NCBI GenBank assembly: GCA_000702025.1 | Contig: JNKJ01000024.1 | Span: 1 to 64,000, forward strand | Length of the DNA: 64,000 bases | Origin: Blautia schinkii DSM 10518 | GTDB lineage: Bacteria > Bacillota > Clostridia > Lachnospirales > Lachnospiraceae | Reading direction: 5' to 3' | Shown: piece after piece, positions 25,998 through 35,070 of the stretch | Numbering within the stretch: position 1 is the first letter of the stretch | Layout of the letters: each line of letters begins with the position of its first letter | The notes under the pieces: generated by a model | The model's database searches: none | The model's input: only the letters and a program-made list of their open reading frames with translations | What the model was told of the DNA's origin: nothing | Made by a program: the position numbers and the translations under genes

Positions 25998-28876
25998 TAC
26001 TTGCCCTCATTTCCCGCATACATACTCCAATATGCGTCTGCTTTTTCCAAAACATTATGTAAATCATCACCCTCTTTAAGAAGCGCCTGACGATATAGGG
26101 TTCTTTCATCATTGTATATCGCATCATTGTCATCAATCAGTTTCAAACACTCTTCCAGATACGTTCTCACAGGATTCATAAATTCCCCATAATTGTGGGC
26201 CTCATATTCCTCGCTGAACTTATTCATAAGCTTACACAGACTATCGGCAGAATGATCGGGTAAATTTTCACAATAATCGTATCCATTTTCCTGCCACTTG
26301 TTTATTTTGGACTGTAATGAACTTAGTTCTATCACAGCATCCCCATAAAGCACATGAAACTCTGTAATTCTCCTGAGTATTTCAAGCGTAATTCCTGGAA
26401 AGGCTTGTGTCATGTTCTTATTTTCATATAACAAACTTAGCAGGATATCTTCCTTTTGCGCTCCAAGTATCCTTGCAGCCTGGCAATCCGCATAGCACTC
26501 TTTCATCGTCATCCTGATATTATTCAACACATCTACGAAATACACCTCTTCAAAATCGTCATCTACATCTTTACTTTTCGTATCCTTTCCCAAATACCGT
26601 TCTAAAATCTCTATAATATATGCACGGATTTCTTCATCATAAATCCCATTATCTAATTGTATCAGTTGGTACCCCGCTGCTTTCTCTAAAATATCAGAAC
26701 TACTGAAAAAAATACCCTCATCCCTTAGCAACGCTGTACATGCGCCGGAAATATTTTTCTCGTATCTCAAAAAGTACTTATATATGGAATGCGCAAGATT
26801 GTCTTCATGCATCACAGGTACAAAAACAGTGTCCTTAGCCTTATTATATATATCATTATAAAGATAGCGTCCAAAATAATTTTCCACCTGATATTTATCA
26901 ACATCAAGCTCCTCTAAAAGCCGATTTTTTATCTCTTCTTCAAGCTCTTCCTGCATTTTCTGCAATTCTTCCGCTTCTTTCTCCATCAATTTGACCATAA
27001 GACTATCAATGCATTTATCATTTAATGTACGTTTCAGGGACCCCTCCAATGCCTTTTTTAGCTTACCAGCCATTATCCCCAGGCTGCGGCTTATGTGTAA
27101 TGCAGAATACCAGGATATTCCCTGAATTACGTAGTCCAGCCTTTTTATCCTATTCCTTTCACCGCAAAAATGGAGACATTCGTGCAAAAGCCGAAACATA
27201 GTTCCATGTATATCAAACAGACTCATCTCCGGTATTTTCAGTATTATAATTGATGCACTATCATCGTCTGCCGGATTTAAATGGGAAAATAGATCATAGG
27301 CCTCCGTCAAGTCTACGCCCCCGCTGCTGACAACGAAGGTGTAAGTGCGTTTATGATTTTGTCTCTCCTGTTTTACAAGCTTCTGCGCAATATCATTGAT
27401 ATAGTAATTATAAAAAAACAACAGCTTTGTGGCAGAACCAATAGACGGATGACTTAAACTCTGCCCCTCAATAAAAGACTTGTCAGAACGCTGCATATCC
27501 GCGAGATATTCGCCAATATGCTCCCGAAACAGTTCCAATGCTATCCATAAGTTTTCTAAACTCAGCTTTTTTTCACTTTCAAAAAAGGCCTTGTCTTCTA
27601 AAGAAGCTGATTTCTCTTGTTCATTCAGATACTCTACCTCTTTTATATTCTTATCAATATCGTATTTTAAGGTTTCAAATGCGTTTCCGATTATATTTTC
27701 AAGGTCAAAGCAATGCGAAGATCTGATGAGCTGTTGAAAGCTTTTCATAAGCGTCTGAAGACCATATATAATACGTTTAGGCAGTTTATATTCATCCGCA
27801 GTTTTTGTTAATTGATCGATTATATGGACAAATATTTTATCATACTTATCCATATCTGCCGCTGCTTCTATTGTGTAACCATTTTCGATAACATCATCAT
27901 TCATATACACATCTTCTGCAGAAGATTTTCCTCCGATCCGAACTGAAGAACGGATTCCACATATGTATTTCTTGAAGACAGCATTTTCCGGATTAAATAA
28001 TTTTTCATTGAAATACAGCGGGATTACCGTCTTAAAAGAGTGCTCGGGTAATAACAGGCAATCGGATTTACCAAACATGTGATAAAATTGAATATTTTTC
28101 CCATCCTCTTTCAGTTCTTCTATTGCGTCCCTTACGAAGCATTTACCGGATGCTCCCTCACGGAAATTAATGCGGATTGATATCTTCACATTGTTCAGAG
28201 AAAACTTACTAATATTAATCAATCCATTTTTCTCAAACCCTGTAATTGGATAACACTCCGATATAATAATATGTTGTTTTGAGTCCTCCTGGCTGGATTC
28301 ACGGTCATCTTTTAAATCATCCAAAAATTTCAAAACTGTTTCAGGACTGTTGCTTAAAAACATTATTACAAAATCACAAAACCCTAAAGAAGGCATCAAT
28401 GCACAATGCAGGTTTTCCATATCGTATCCCGAGCGGGCCGCTATCCGCTCCATGCGCGCAGCTAATTCCCTAAGCCCACGTGAATGTCTCCCCACAAAAA
28501 ACTTTGATAAATTTATCATAGCAAAGGAGATAAAAGGAAACTCCGCAAACAGAGTATCTAATTCCCCGTTCGGTCTTGCACCGATCCGTCTCCAAATTTC
28601 ATAAGCAAATCCCATCCTACTTAAGTCCTGCTCTTCCCTGGCAGATGGAAAATATAATTTAATGCAATACTTATCACAATACAAGTCGTCAACAGTGACT
28701 TGTCCCTCTATCCCTGCCATCCCTCTCGGGCGAAACTGATACCACGTATCAATATTATGTATATCCAGAGCATCATAGTGGCCGAAAAGCGTAAACTGCC
28801 GCTGCTTTGTATCGTCCACACATACGCATTTCATACGTTTTTTCAAAACCAGTGTTAACCCGACGCAATTCCCCAT
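25997..28876 (-). CDS. 959-aa HEXXH protein, putative sensor-protease partner of the SIR2 protein
   Basis: I do not recognise the family. The start at 28876 (MGNCVGLTLVL) has an AAGGTG site 7 bases upstream. The C-terminal half has a zinc-metallopeptidase signature, LLHECLH (H565, E566, H569), followed about 225 residues later by KECYADC (E793, D797), a possible third ligand of gluzincin type. A charged coiled-coil stretch lies at about 630-660. The N-terminal 300 residues carry three similar segments: LFGHYDAL (about 30), LGFCDFVI (about 164) and MFGKSDCL (about 267). Each is followed by a helix-like stretch, reminiscent of repeated ferredoxin-like ligand domains. No signal peptide or membrane segment, so cytoplasmic. 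Coupled to the SIR2 gene, AT-rich, and inserted in a conserved cluster. Protease activity is inferred from motifs only. Confidence 0.6.
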   Translation of the reverse strand: MGNCVGLTLVLKKRMKCVCVDDTKQRQFTLFGHYDALDIHNIDTWYQFRPRGMAGIEGQVTVDDLYCDKYCIKLYFPSAREEQDLSRMGFAYEIWRRIGARPNGELDTLFAEFPFISFAMINLSKFFVGRHSRGLRELAARMERIAARSGYDMENLHCALMPSLGFCDFVIMFLSNSPETVLKFLDDLKDDRESSQEDSKQHIIISECYPITGFEKNGLINISKFSLNNVKISIRINFREGASGKCFVRDAIEELKEDGKNIQFYHMFGKSDCLLLPEHSFKTVIPLYFNEKLFNPENAVFKKYICGIRSSVRIGGKSSAEDVYMNDDVIENGYTIEAAADMDKYDKIFVHIIDQLTKTADEYKLPKRIIYGLQTLMKSFQQLIRSSHCFDLENIIGNAFETLKYDIDKNIKEVEYLNEQEKSASLEDKAFFESEKKLSLENLWIALELFREHIGEYLADMQRSDKSFIEGQSLSHPSIGSATKLLFFYNYYINDIAQKLVKQERQNHKRTYTFVVSSGGVDLTEAYDLFSHLNPADDDSASIIILKIPEMSLFDIHGTMFRLLHECLHFCGERNRIKRLDYVIQGISWYSALHISRSLGIMAGKLKKALEGSLKRTLNDKCIDSLMVKLMEKEAEELQKMQEELEEEIKNRLLEELDVDKYQVENYFGRYLYNDIYNKAKDTVFVPVMHEDNLAHSIYKYFLRYEKNISGACTALLRDEGIFFSSSDILEKAAGYQLIQLDNGIYDEEIRAYIIEILERYLGKDTKSKDVDDDFEEVYFVDVLNNIRMTMKECYADCQAARILGAQKEDILLSLLYENKNMTQAFPGITLEILRRITEFHVLYGDAVIELSSLQSKINKWQENGYDYCENLPDHSADSLCKLMNKFSEEYEAHNYGEFMNPVRTYLEECLKLIDDNDAIYNDERTLYRQALLKEGDDLHNVLEKADAYWSMYAGNEGK

Positions 28877-28932
28877 ATACAACACCTTCTCTCCCCATCC
28901 TATTTTACTATTTTCAATTTGTAAAAAGAAAA

Positions 28933-28972
28933 GAAAAGCCCTGCACAACATAAAATTTGTACAAGGCTTACT
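28933..28972 (-). terminator. Terminator of the small hypothetical gene
   Basis: On the minus strand AAGCCTTGTACAA pairs with TTGTGCAGGGCTT (two G-T pairs), followed by TTCTTTTC. It lies upstream of the HEXXH gene, which therefore probably has its own promoter or depends on read-through. Confidence 0.65.
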
Positions 28973-28984
28973 ATGCAGTCATAT

Positions 28985-29158
28985 TTACTTTTCTGTCCAT
29001 CCTACCATCCATGAACTACGACGCTCTTTAAATTTCACTTTTCCCTCGGATTTTCCCGCAGGAGTGGGCGTATCTCCACCAGATGTACGCATGCTGCTCT
29101 TCTGGCCAGCCCGTACTCGCTCCGCGCTCGTAGCTCTCCTCACTTTTTCATCTATCAT
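28985..29158 (-). CDS. Small basic hypothetical protein
   Basis: A 57-aa frame from the ATG at 29158 (weak GGTGAT site); a longer form from a TTG at 29245 lacks a ribosome binding site. The sequence is rich in Arg/Ser/Lys/Gly (RRATSAERVRAG, then RTSGGDTPTPAG) and has no recognisable fold. Similar RTSGGDTPTPAG-like stretches seem familiar from other gut Firmicutes annotations, so it may be part of a dispersed element and not a true gene. A terminator-like hairpin follows it. Confidence 0.3.
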   Translation of the reverse strand: MIDEKVRRATSAERVRAGQKSSMRTSGGDTPTPAGKSEGKVKFKERRSSWMVGWTEK

Positions 29159-29306
29159 ATAATCACCATTAACCTTTTTGTGCGTCCCTATATCATATGA
29201 TATAAGGTTATATTTATACGCAAAATCCACAAATTTTCTTTGCAAAACAAGACTGTCACTTAAACAGCCTTGTTTGCAAATATTTTTATATCATCTTAAA
29301 TAATAA

Positions 29307-29573
29307 TTAGTCCTGGATGTACGGCATCAGTGACAGATGACGTGCTCTCTTGATTGCAACAGTCAGAGCTCTCTGATGTTTTGCACAGTTTCCGGTGATT
29401 CTTCTCGGAAGGATTTTTCCTCTCTCGGAAACGTATTTTCTTAATTTTGCTACATCCTTGTAATCGATCTCGTTGTTATCTTTGCCGCAGAATACACAAA
29501 CTTTTTTTCTTCTGCGTCCGCCTCTTCTCTTCATTGGAGAATCAGGTCTTTCGCCTCTATTATTATAAGCCAT
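29307..29573 (-). CDS. rpsR: 30S ribosomal protein S18
   Basis: An 88-aa S18 with a basic, Arg-rich N-terminal extension ([10 protein letters not shown]), then [29 protein letters not shown] in two parts, and the [12 protein letters not shown] core that contacts 16S rRNA. The Cys pair CxxC with a later C..H recalls zinc-binding (C+) S18 forms. Third gene of rpsF-ssb-rpsR. Confidence 0.97.
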   Translation of the reverse strand: MAYNNRGERPDSPMKRRGGRRRKKVCVFCGKDNNEIDYKDVAKLRKYVSERGKILPRRITGNCAKHQRALTVAIKRARHLSLMPYIQD

Positions 29574-29599
29574 GATGGTTACCTCCTATTTTATTCTTT

Positions 29600-29731
29600 T
29601 CCTCTATTGAAGCTCTGGAAGTCCGATTCACTAAATTCGGCCTGCGCCTTCGGCTTGTCCTCATTAAGTTCCTTCGGACCAACTTCGCACTAAATTCATT
29701 TCCTCGCTTTGCTCGTCATTCATTAAGTGCT
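29600..29731 (-). repeat. Repeat-like spacer between ssb and rpsR
   Basis: The 158-base ssb-rpsR gap contains repeated short words on the minus strand: GAATTTAGTG twice, AACTTAATGAG/CACTTAATGAATG, and GCGAAG/CCGAAGG/AGCGAGG blocks. Such mosaic spacers look like dispersed intergenic repeats of Lachnospiraceae-type genomes; I see no coding potential. It separates genes that are usually tightly spaced. Confidence 0.4.
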
Positions 29732-30190
29732 CTAGTTGAACGGCAGTTCTTCGTCGATTCCGTCGGGAATGTTCATGAAGCCGTCCGCACTGGCTGCGCT
29801 TGGACTTGGCATAGACGGTGCCGGTGCTGCACTCTGCTGCGGGTGGGATGCGACGTAATTGTCACTGGCGGATTTGCTCTCGGCAAACTCCTGGTCCTCC
29901 ACAACAACCTCCGTGGTATAGACCTTCTGGCCTTCCCGGTTGGTGTAGCTTCCTGTCTGGATACGGCCGGTAATGGCAATCTTTAATCCCTGACGGAAAT
30001 ACTTCTCGGCAAATTCTGCACTGCGGCCGAATGCCACACAGCTGATAAAATCAGCGCTGGCCTCGCCGTCACGGCGGAATCTTCTGTCTACTGCTAATGT
30101 ATATCTGGCTATTGCCAATGCATTTTCTCCTGCGGAATATCTTACCTCAGGATCTCTTGTTAAGCGTCCCATTAAAATAACTTTGTTCAT
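29732..30190 (-). CDS. ssb: Single-stranded DNA-binding protein
   Basis: A 152-aa SSB. The OB fold spans about 1-105 (MNKVILMGRLTRDPEVRYS at the start, then FAEKYFRQGLKIAITGRI). A flexible Ser/Ala/Pro-rich linker follows, and the acidic tip DGIDEELPFN recruits replication and repair partners. It lies between rpsF and rpsR, as in most Firmicutes. Confidence 0.97.
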   Translation of the reverse strand: MNKVILMGRLTRDPEVRYSAGENALAIARYTLAVDRRFRRDGEASADFISCVAFGRSAEFAEKYFRQGLKIAITGRIQTGSYTNREGQKVYTTEVVVEDQEFAESKSASDNYVASHPQQSAAPAPSMPSPSAASADGFMNIPDGIDEELPFN

Positions 30191-30261
30191 TCGTTTTACC
30201 TCTTTTTTCTATCTGCGTGAACGGGTTCTAATGGTGCTTTCTAAAATCCACTGTAATAAGA

Positions 30262-30549
30262 TTACGCGTCTTTTTTAACGACTAAGTATCTTAATACGTT
30301 ATCCATGATGCGTACATGTCTCTCTACTTCCGCCGGACACTGTGCGTCTGCTTCAAACTGAATAAAGTAGTAGAAGCCTTCATGCATTTTCTGAATTTCG
30401 TAAGCTAATTTCTTCTTACCCCATTCTTCTACTTCTGTGATGACACCATTGTAACGTGTGATGTAGCCTTTAGCTTTCTCTACTACGGCATCACGTACTT
30501 CGTCTTCAATCTTGGCGCTCACAACTAATGCTAACTCGTACTTGTTCAT
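30262..30549 (-). CDS. rpsF: 30S ribosomal protein S6
   Basis: A 95-aa S6 with the usual start (MNKYELALVVSAKIED) and core KKLAYEIQKMHEGFYYFIQF. It binds S18 in the 30S platform. First gene of rpsF-ssb-rpsR; in Firmicutes this operon is often controlled by S6:S18 binding to the leader, and the leader here (30550-30630) contains foldable CTTTGG...CAAAG sequence, which I cannot assign firmly. Confidence 0.97.
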   Translation of the reverse strand: MNKYELALVVSAKIEDEVRDAVVEKAKGYITRYNGVITEVEEWGKKKLAYEIQKMHEGFYYFIQFEADAQCPAEVERHVRIMDNVLRYLVVKKDA

Positions 30550-30629
30550 GCTTTCTTTACCTCCTTATGGTCTTTTGGCCCTTTGCCTGTCCAAAGAGCA
30601 AGGATATCTAAAATATATCACGATTGTTG

Positions 30630-30658
30630 ATTGTAGCATATTTTCCCACGGCTGTAAA
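30630..30658 (-). promoter_or_regulatory. rpsF operon promoter
   Basis: Minus strand: TTTACA (30658-30653), a 17-base spacer, TACAAT (30635-30630), 80 bases before rpsF. Confidence 0.7.
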
Positions 30659-30664
30659 GCGCAT

Positions 30665-30853
30665 TTATCCACTTTTTTTTAAATTTTTCGTATTTTTCTC
30701 CACCATTTTGCGGGGCACCATGATCTGGCGGCCGCAGCCTGCGCATTTAAGACGGAAATCCGCGCCCACGCGCATGATCTCCCAGTCCTTACTGCCGCAG
30801 GGATGAACTTTTTTCAGTGTAACGATATCTCCCACTTCATAGAGAAGTCCCAT
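30665..30853 (-). CDS. DUF951 family protein
   Basis: A 62-aa conserved Firmicutes protein (YEVGDIVTLKKVHPCGSKDWEI, in two overlapping parts; then CAGCGRQIMVPR). Three Cys (C19, plus CAGC) suggest a small zinc or nucleic-acid-binding fold. Its function is not established; it is usually found close to rpsF, as here. Confidence 0.92.
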   Translation of the reverse strand: MGLLYEVGDIVTLKKVHPCGSKDWEIMRVGADFRLKCAGCGRQIMVPRKMVEKNTKNLKKSG

Positions 30854-30923
30854 AGCTTACGCTCCTTATACTGCAATTTTTGTTTCTATCCACACCCGGC
30901 AGTTTAACAGAGTACGTCTGCAT

Positions 30924-31646
30924 CTATACATGTATTGCCGAAAATACATGTCCGATGGGTTCCTGTATGAGCAAATGAGCGTATCTATCCCTGGGCGTAG
31001 GAGATTTGTTGATCACAACAAGATATTCCCCCTGAAAATAATCGATCAGACTTGCTGCGGGATATACCGCAAGGGAGGTCCCGCCTATAATCAGCACCTG
31101 TGCCTTAGCGATGGCGCGAACAGCTCCGTTAATCGTATCGCTGTCCAAGCCTTCCTCATACAACACCACATCCGGCTTGACAATACCCCCGCACTCACAG
31201 CGCGGTACCCCTTCGGCGTGCTTCATGAAGGAAAAATCGTGGAATTTCCCGCACTTCATACAGTAATTGCGGTAAACACTGCCATGAAGCTCATAGACCT
31301 GCTTACTACCCGCCATCTGGTGCAGATTGTCAATATTCTGGGTAATCACAGCCTTAAGCTTACCGGCACGCTCCAGCTCTGCAAGCTTTTGGTGGGCCGC
31401 ATTCGGCTTGGCTGTGTCACAGAGCATCTTGTCCTTGTAAAACTTATAAAACTCTTCCGGCCTTTGCATAAAAAACGTATGACTTAAGATCGTTTCCGGC
31501 GGAAAGTCATATTTCTGATGATAAAGACCATCCTGGCTGCGAAAGTCAGGAATTCCGCTCTCCGTGGACACGCCCGCCCCACCGAAAAACACGATATTAT
31601 CATGCTCGTCAATGATTTTCTGCAGCTTATCCGTTTCCTTTTCCAT
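30924..31646 (-). CDS. NAD-dependent protein deacylase (sirtuin)
   Basis: A 240-aa canonical sirtuin, unlike the SIR2-like protein at 24.7 kb. The start at 31646 follows AGAGGGAGGGAA. It has [16 protein letters not shown] (about 22-37), [12 protein letters not shown], the catalytic His in LHGSVYRN, a four-Cys zinc site (CMKC then CECG) and [10 protein letters not shown] for NAD. It removes acyl groups from protein lysines, releasing nicotinamide. It lies 31 bases after the sortase gene in the same direction. Confidence 0.93.
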   Translation of the reverse strand: MEKETDKLQKIIDEHDNIVFFGGAGVSTESGIPDFRSQDGLYHQKYDFPPETILSHTFFMQRPEEFYKFYKDKMLCDTAKPNAAHQKLAELERAGKLKAVITQNIDNLHQMAGSKQVYELHGSVYRNYCMKCGKFHDFSFMKHAEGVPRCECGGIVKPDVVLYEEGLDSDTINGAVRAIAKAQVLIIGGTSLAVYPAASLIDYFQGEYLVVINKSPTPRDRYAHLLIQEPIGHVFSAIHV

Positions 31647-31677
31647 GTAATTCCCTCCCTCTTTAATACGCATATGT

Positions 31678-32493
31678 TTACTGCACATCCAGCACGTCCA
31701 CACGTTTCCCCTGAACCACAAACCGAGTCGCCTCATTTCCGGTACAGGTGGAAAGTGTAACAATCTTATCTTTAATGGTCAGCTCTCCCGGTTCTGTGGT
31801 AATTTCAGAATAGTCCACAATCTTTTCCAAATATTCCTCGAACTCCTTGCCCGGCCCCTTAAACAGGGTGTAGGTATCACTTGTCACTGACGTGGTGTAT
31901 GCCGAAATAATCTCGTATCGATAATTTTTCTCCGGCGTTAATATCCAGAAATATTTGCTCTTCTTATAAGTCTCTTCCTTCTGGACAAAATCCTTAAGAT
32001 TGCCGAACATAGAGCCATTTTTCATATTGTGGCCATAAACCAGGGTATTACAGTCGCTGAAATCCCCTTTATTCTCAAAATCCACAAAAATCGTGCCCGC
32101 AAAATTGTAATTTTTCTCATAGGTGGTATGCAGGTAGGTATTGTTGTCCTTGCCCTTTACCACAGGATAGCTGATGCCGTCCAGGGCTTCGATATAAATC
32201 CAGCCCACCACGTCCTCATTCACACTTTTTAATGAGGCAAAATCCACATTTAAAGGCGCTTGCGGCCCCTGGGGTGCATCCGGTCCCGCGGGCTCCTGGG
32301 GTGCATCCGGATCTCGCTCCGTAACCGCCATCTGGGCGATATGGTTATATTCGTCCGTACCCTTTTTGTATTCCGTGTAAATATGATACAGGTTATATGC
32401 CGCGTAACAAAAAACTGCAATTGCCAGTATCAGCACCAGCGTCAGCAGGAAATCTCCTGCCTTTTTTTTCTTTTTAGGTTTTTTATCTGCCAT
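31678..32493 (-). CDS. srtB: Class B sortase
   Basis: A 271-aa membrane-anchored transpeptidase. The ATG at 32493 is correctly spaced from AAAGGAG (the GTG 6 bases upstream is too close). A lysine-rich N-terminus and one membrane helix (about 14-35) are followed by a proline-rich linker (about 60-80) and the sortase domain. Catalytic residues: His in LVYGHNMKNGSMFG, Cys in VTLSTCTG, and Arg in EATRFVVQG. The sortase attaches surface proteins to the wall or pilins; a candidate substrate with a KTGD-type tail is encoded at 59.6 kb. Confidence 0.88.
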   Translation of the reverse strand: MADKKPKKKKKAGDFLLTLVLILAIAVFCYAAYNLYHIYTEYKKGTDEYNHIAQMAVTERDPDAPQEPAGPDAPQGPQAPLNVDFASLKSVNEDVVGWIYIEALDGISYPVVKGKDNNTYLHTTYEKNYNFAGTIFVDFENKGDFSDCNTLVYGHNMKNGSMFGNLKDFVQKEETYKKSKYFWILTPEKNYRYEIISAYTTSVTSDTYTLFKGPGKEFEEYLEKIVDYSEITTEPGELTIKDKIVTLSTCTGNEATRFVVQGKRVDVLDVQ

Positions 32494-32556
32494 AGTCACA
32501 CTCCTTTGCCACCATTATAAATAAACCGGGGAATTCTTGCAACCTCTTTTCCGCTT

Positions 32557-35070
32557 CTATAAAAAGGAAGACAATACCTCTGCAAGCACTTCCATTTCAA
32601 TGGGCTTGCCAACATGTGCATTCATACCGGATTCCAACGCCTCATGTACATCATCGGAAAATGTGTTGGCAGACATAGCAATAATTGGAATCGCAGCCCC
32701 TTGCGGATGAAATGATCCTCGGATGCGTCCGGCGGCCTCATAACCATTCATAACCGGCATCTGGATATCCATAAATATCGCGTCAAAATAGCCCTCTGCC
32801 TTATCCTCAAAAGCCTTTACTCCTTCTGCTCCGTCTGACGCACATTCAACAGCCGCTCCGTATACCTCCAAAAGCTGAGATGCAATTTCACGATTTAATT
32901 CATTATCCTCCACCAAAAGGAATCTTTTACCTGCAAAAATATCACAGACAGACTGAGTCATAACTCGGTCATGCTGCTCGTCATCCGCTTCCTGTGAAAG
33001 AGGAAGCTCTATTTCCACCGTGAAAACTGAGCCCTCTCCCTCATGGCTTTCAACAAAAATCCGGCCACCCATTGCTTCTATAATATTCTTAGAAATCACG
33101 AGCCCAAGCCCGGTTCCCTCGACCTGGTTCTGATGCAGCTTCTTTTCCCGTTCAAAGGGCTGAAATATTTTGGGCAAAAATTCGGCACTGATGCCAATTC
33201 CTGTATCAGCTACCGTAATCCTGTAAACCGCATGGCCCGGATGCTTCTGCGGAAACTCTTCAACTGTCAGGGTAATGGATCCGTTTTCAGGCGTAAACTT
33301 GCCCGCATTGGACAGCAGGTTTAATAAAACCTGATTAAGCCGCAGAGAATCGCCTAACACATATTCATGCCGGATATTTTGGGTATCTGCCGTAAACACC
33401 TGTTTTTTTGCCTGGTACTGCGGCTGGACGATCGCAATATTTTTCTCAAACAATTCTTTGATTGAAAAAGCTTCTGAGGTAAGAATCAACTTGCCGCTTT
33501 CAATTTTTGACATATCCAGTACATCATTGATCAATTCCAGTAAATGCTTAGAAGAAATTCCTATCTTATACAAACAATCCTTTACCTTTGCGCGGTCGTC
33601 AATATTGATTTCTGCCAGCTTCGTCATTCCGACAATCGCATTCATAGGTGTCCGGATATCGTGCGACATATTGGAAAGGAACTGGCTTTTGGACGCATTG
33701 GCATGCTCCGCGGCGGCCACTGCCGCATTCAGGTTTTCTTGTATCTGTCTGTCATGGGTTACATCTGTAATGGCAAATATATACTTATCCTCACCCAGCA
33801 GCTTCACAGGCAGCTCTGCGATTTGAAGCCACATCTGTCTGGAAAGCAGATCGTTATAAACCGGAATCGATTTCACTATCTTTTTATCTGTTTTCTCTTT
33901 CAAAATATCATATAAGGTGCTTTGAAAAGTCCCGGAAACCGGACAGCAATCCTCTTCAAACACCTGAGGCCTGATGCCCAGTATCTTTTCGGCATTCTCA
34001 AACGCATACTCCACCCGGCCAGTACAGCCATCCACAATAAAAATAGATGTATCGATATTTTGAGCAATCGCCTCATTGATATTTTGAACATATCGCTCAT
34101 AGTCTCTTCTTTTTTTGCTGCGCAGAAGCAGGACTGCAGAAATAGCGGCAACAACAAGTGCAATTGCTGCGGTTATGATAACAGCCATCTTGACCGTGTG
34201 TTCTATGATCACCGTACCGTCTTTTTCCACCATGCTCAAGGGAATGACCGATACGTAATACCAGTCATCCTTCTGCGTAAGTGGCATAAAGGTCAAAAAT
34301 TGTTTTTCTCCCTCAAAATCAAATACCGCCGTACCGCTGGCCCGTTTCCCCAGAGCTTCCGAAAATTTTTGAATGGCTTCATCGTCGTTTCCCCCATCCT
34401 TTAAAACATCCTGAATCGTACTATAAATCTGGAGATAACTGAAACGCACCGGAGCCAGCACAATTGAGCCGTCCGTTCCCAGCACATAGCTGTAGCCTGC
34501 GTCATTGTAGGTGGCACCGCTGTATGCGTTTTGTAGCAAGTCCACAGAATAGGCTTCATAAAGACCACCAACCACCTTATCATTTTTATAAATCGGCGTA
34601 TGGAACATGACCTGCTGTTTTCCTAATTCTCCCAGAAATACATCCGTAACTCCCTCATTCCCACGCAGCCCTTCCCGGAATAATTCCTTCTTATCCGCAA
34701 AGTTCTTATCCATTCCCCCCGTATCCTGATAGGCACCAGTCACATCAATAATCCACATACGGGCAGCTTCATGGCTCTCCTTATAATCCTCAAGCAATTC
34801 CGGATGGGCAAAAATATCATCAAAAGTCCCGATATCCGCGGCAAAAGACCGGAGTGCCTGCAATTCTGAACGTATCTTTTCATCCAGAAACTGTGCCTTG
34901 CTGACTGTCAGCTCCGTAATGCTCTTCGTTGTTGTACTGCGCACTAAATCCCGCACAGACTGTACGCTTGTAAAACTTACAGCCGCCATGGCTCCCATGA
35001 CCAGAAGAAAGCAGAAGCAGCTGATATATAACAAATATTTATAGGATTTTTTTCTATTTTTTCTTTTCAA
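32557..35070 (-). CDS. Hybrid sensor histidine kinase with response-regulator domain
   Basis: An 837-aa membrane protein. Two membrane helices (about 12-34 and 292-316) bracket an extracellular dCache-like domain. Next are a PAS-like region (about 330-440), a HisKA domain with phospho-acceptor H470 (MSHDIRTPMNAIVG), a HATPase (DTGIGIS, GTGLGLVIS), and a C-terminal receiver with phospho-Asp D768 (FMDIQMP). No HPt domain or output regulator lies nearby, so the phosphorelay target is elsewhere. Its start lies within the end of the upstream solute-binding protein gene (17-base overlap), pointing to the binding protein as its ligand partner (inference). Confidence 0.88.
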   Translation of the reverse strand: MKRKNRKKSYKYLLYISCFCFLLVMGAMAAVSFTSVQSVRDLVRSTTTKSITELTVSKAQFLDEKIRSELQALRSFAADIGTFDDIFAHPELLEDYKESHEAARMWIIDVTGAYQDTGGMDKNFADKKELFREGLRGNEGVTDVFLGELGKQQVMFHTPIYKNDKVVGGLYEAYSVDLLQNAYSGATYNDAGYSYVLGTDGSIVLAPVRFSYLQIYSTIQDVLKDGGNDDEAIQKFSEALGKRASGTAVFDFEGEKQFLTFMPLTQKDDWYYVSVIPLSMVEKDGTVIIEHTVKMAVIITAAIALVVAAISAVLLLRSKKRRDYERYVQNINEAIAQNIDTSIFIVDGCTGRVEYAFENAEKILGIRPQVFEEDCCPVSGTFQSTLYDILKEKTDKKIVKSIPVYNDLLSRQMWLQIAELPVKLLGEDKYIFAITDVTHDRQIQENLNAAVAAAEHANASKSQFLSNMSHDIRTPMNAIVGMTKLAEINIDDRAKVKDCLYKIGISSKHLLELINDVLDMSKIESGKLILTSEAFSIKELFEKNIAIVQPQYQAKKQVFTADTQNIRHEYVLGDSLRLNQVLLNLLSNAGKFTPENGSITLTVEEFPQKHPGHAVYRITVADTGIGISAEFLPKIFQPFEREKKLHQNQVEGTGLGLVISKNIIEAMGGRIFVESHEGEGSVFTVEIELPLSQEADDEQHDRVMTQSVCDIFAGKRFLLVEDNELNREIASQLLEVYGAAVECASDGAEGVKAFEDKAEGYFDAIFMDIQMPVMNGYEAAGRIRGSFHPQGAAIPIIAMSANTFSDDVHEALESGMNAHVGKPIEMEVLAEVLSSFL

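Noticed and set aside
30924-31646. Second SIR2 defence protein
   Set aside because: It has the four-Cys zinc site and catalytic His of ordinary protein deacylases and sits with sortase and DUF951 genes.
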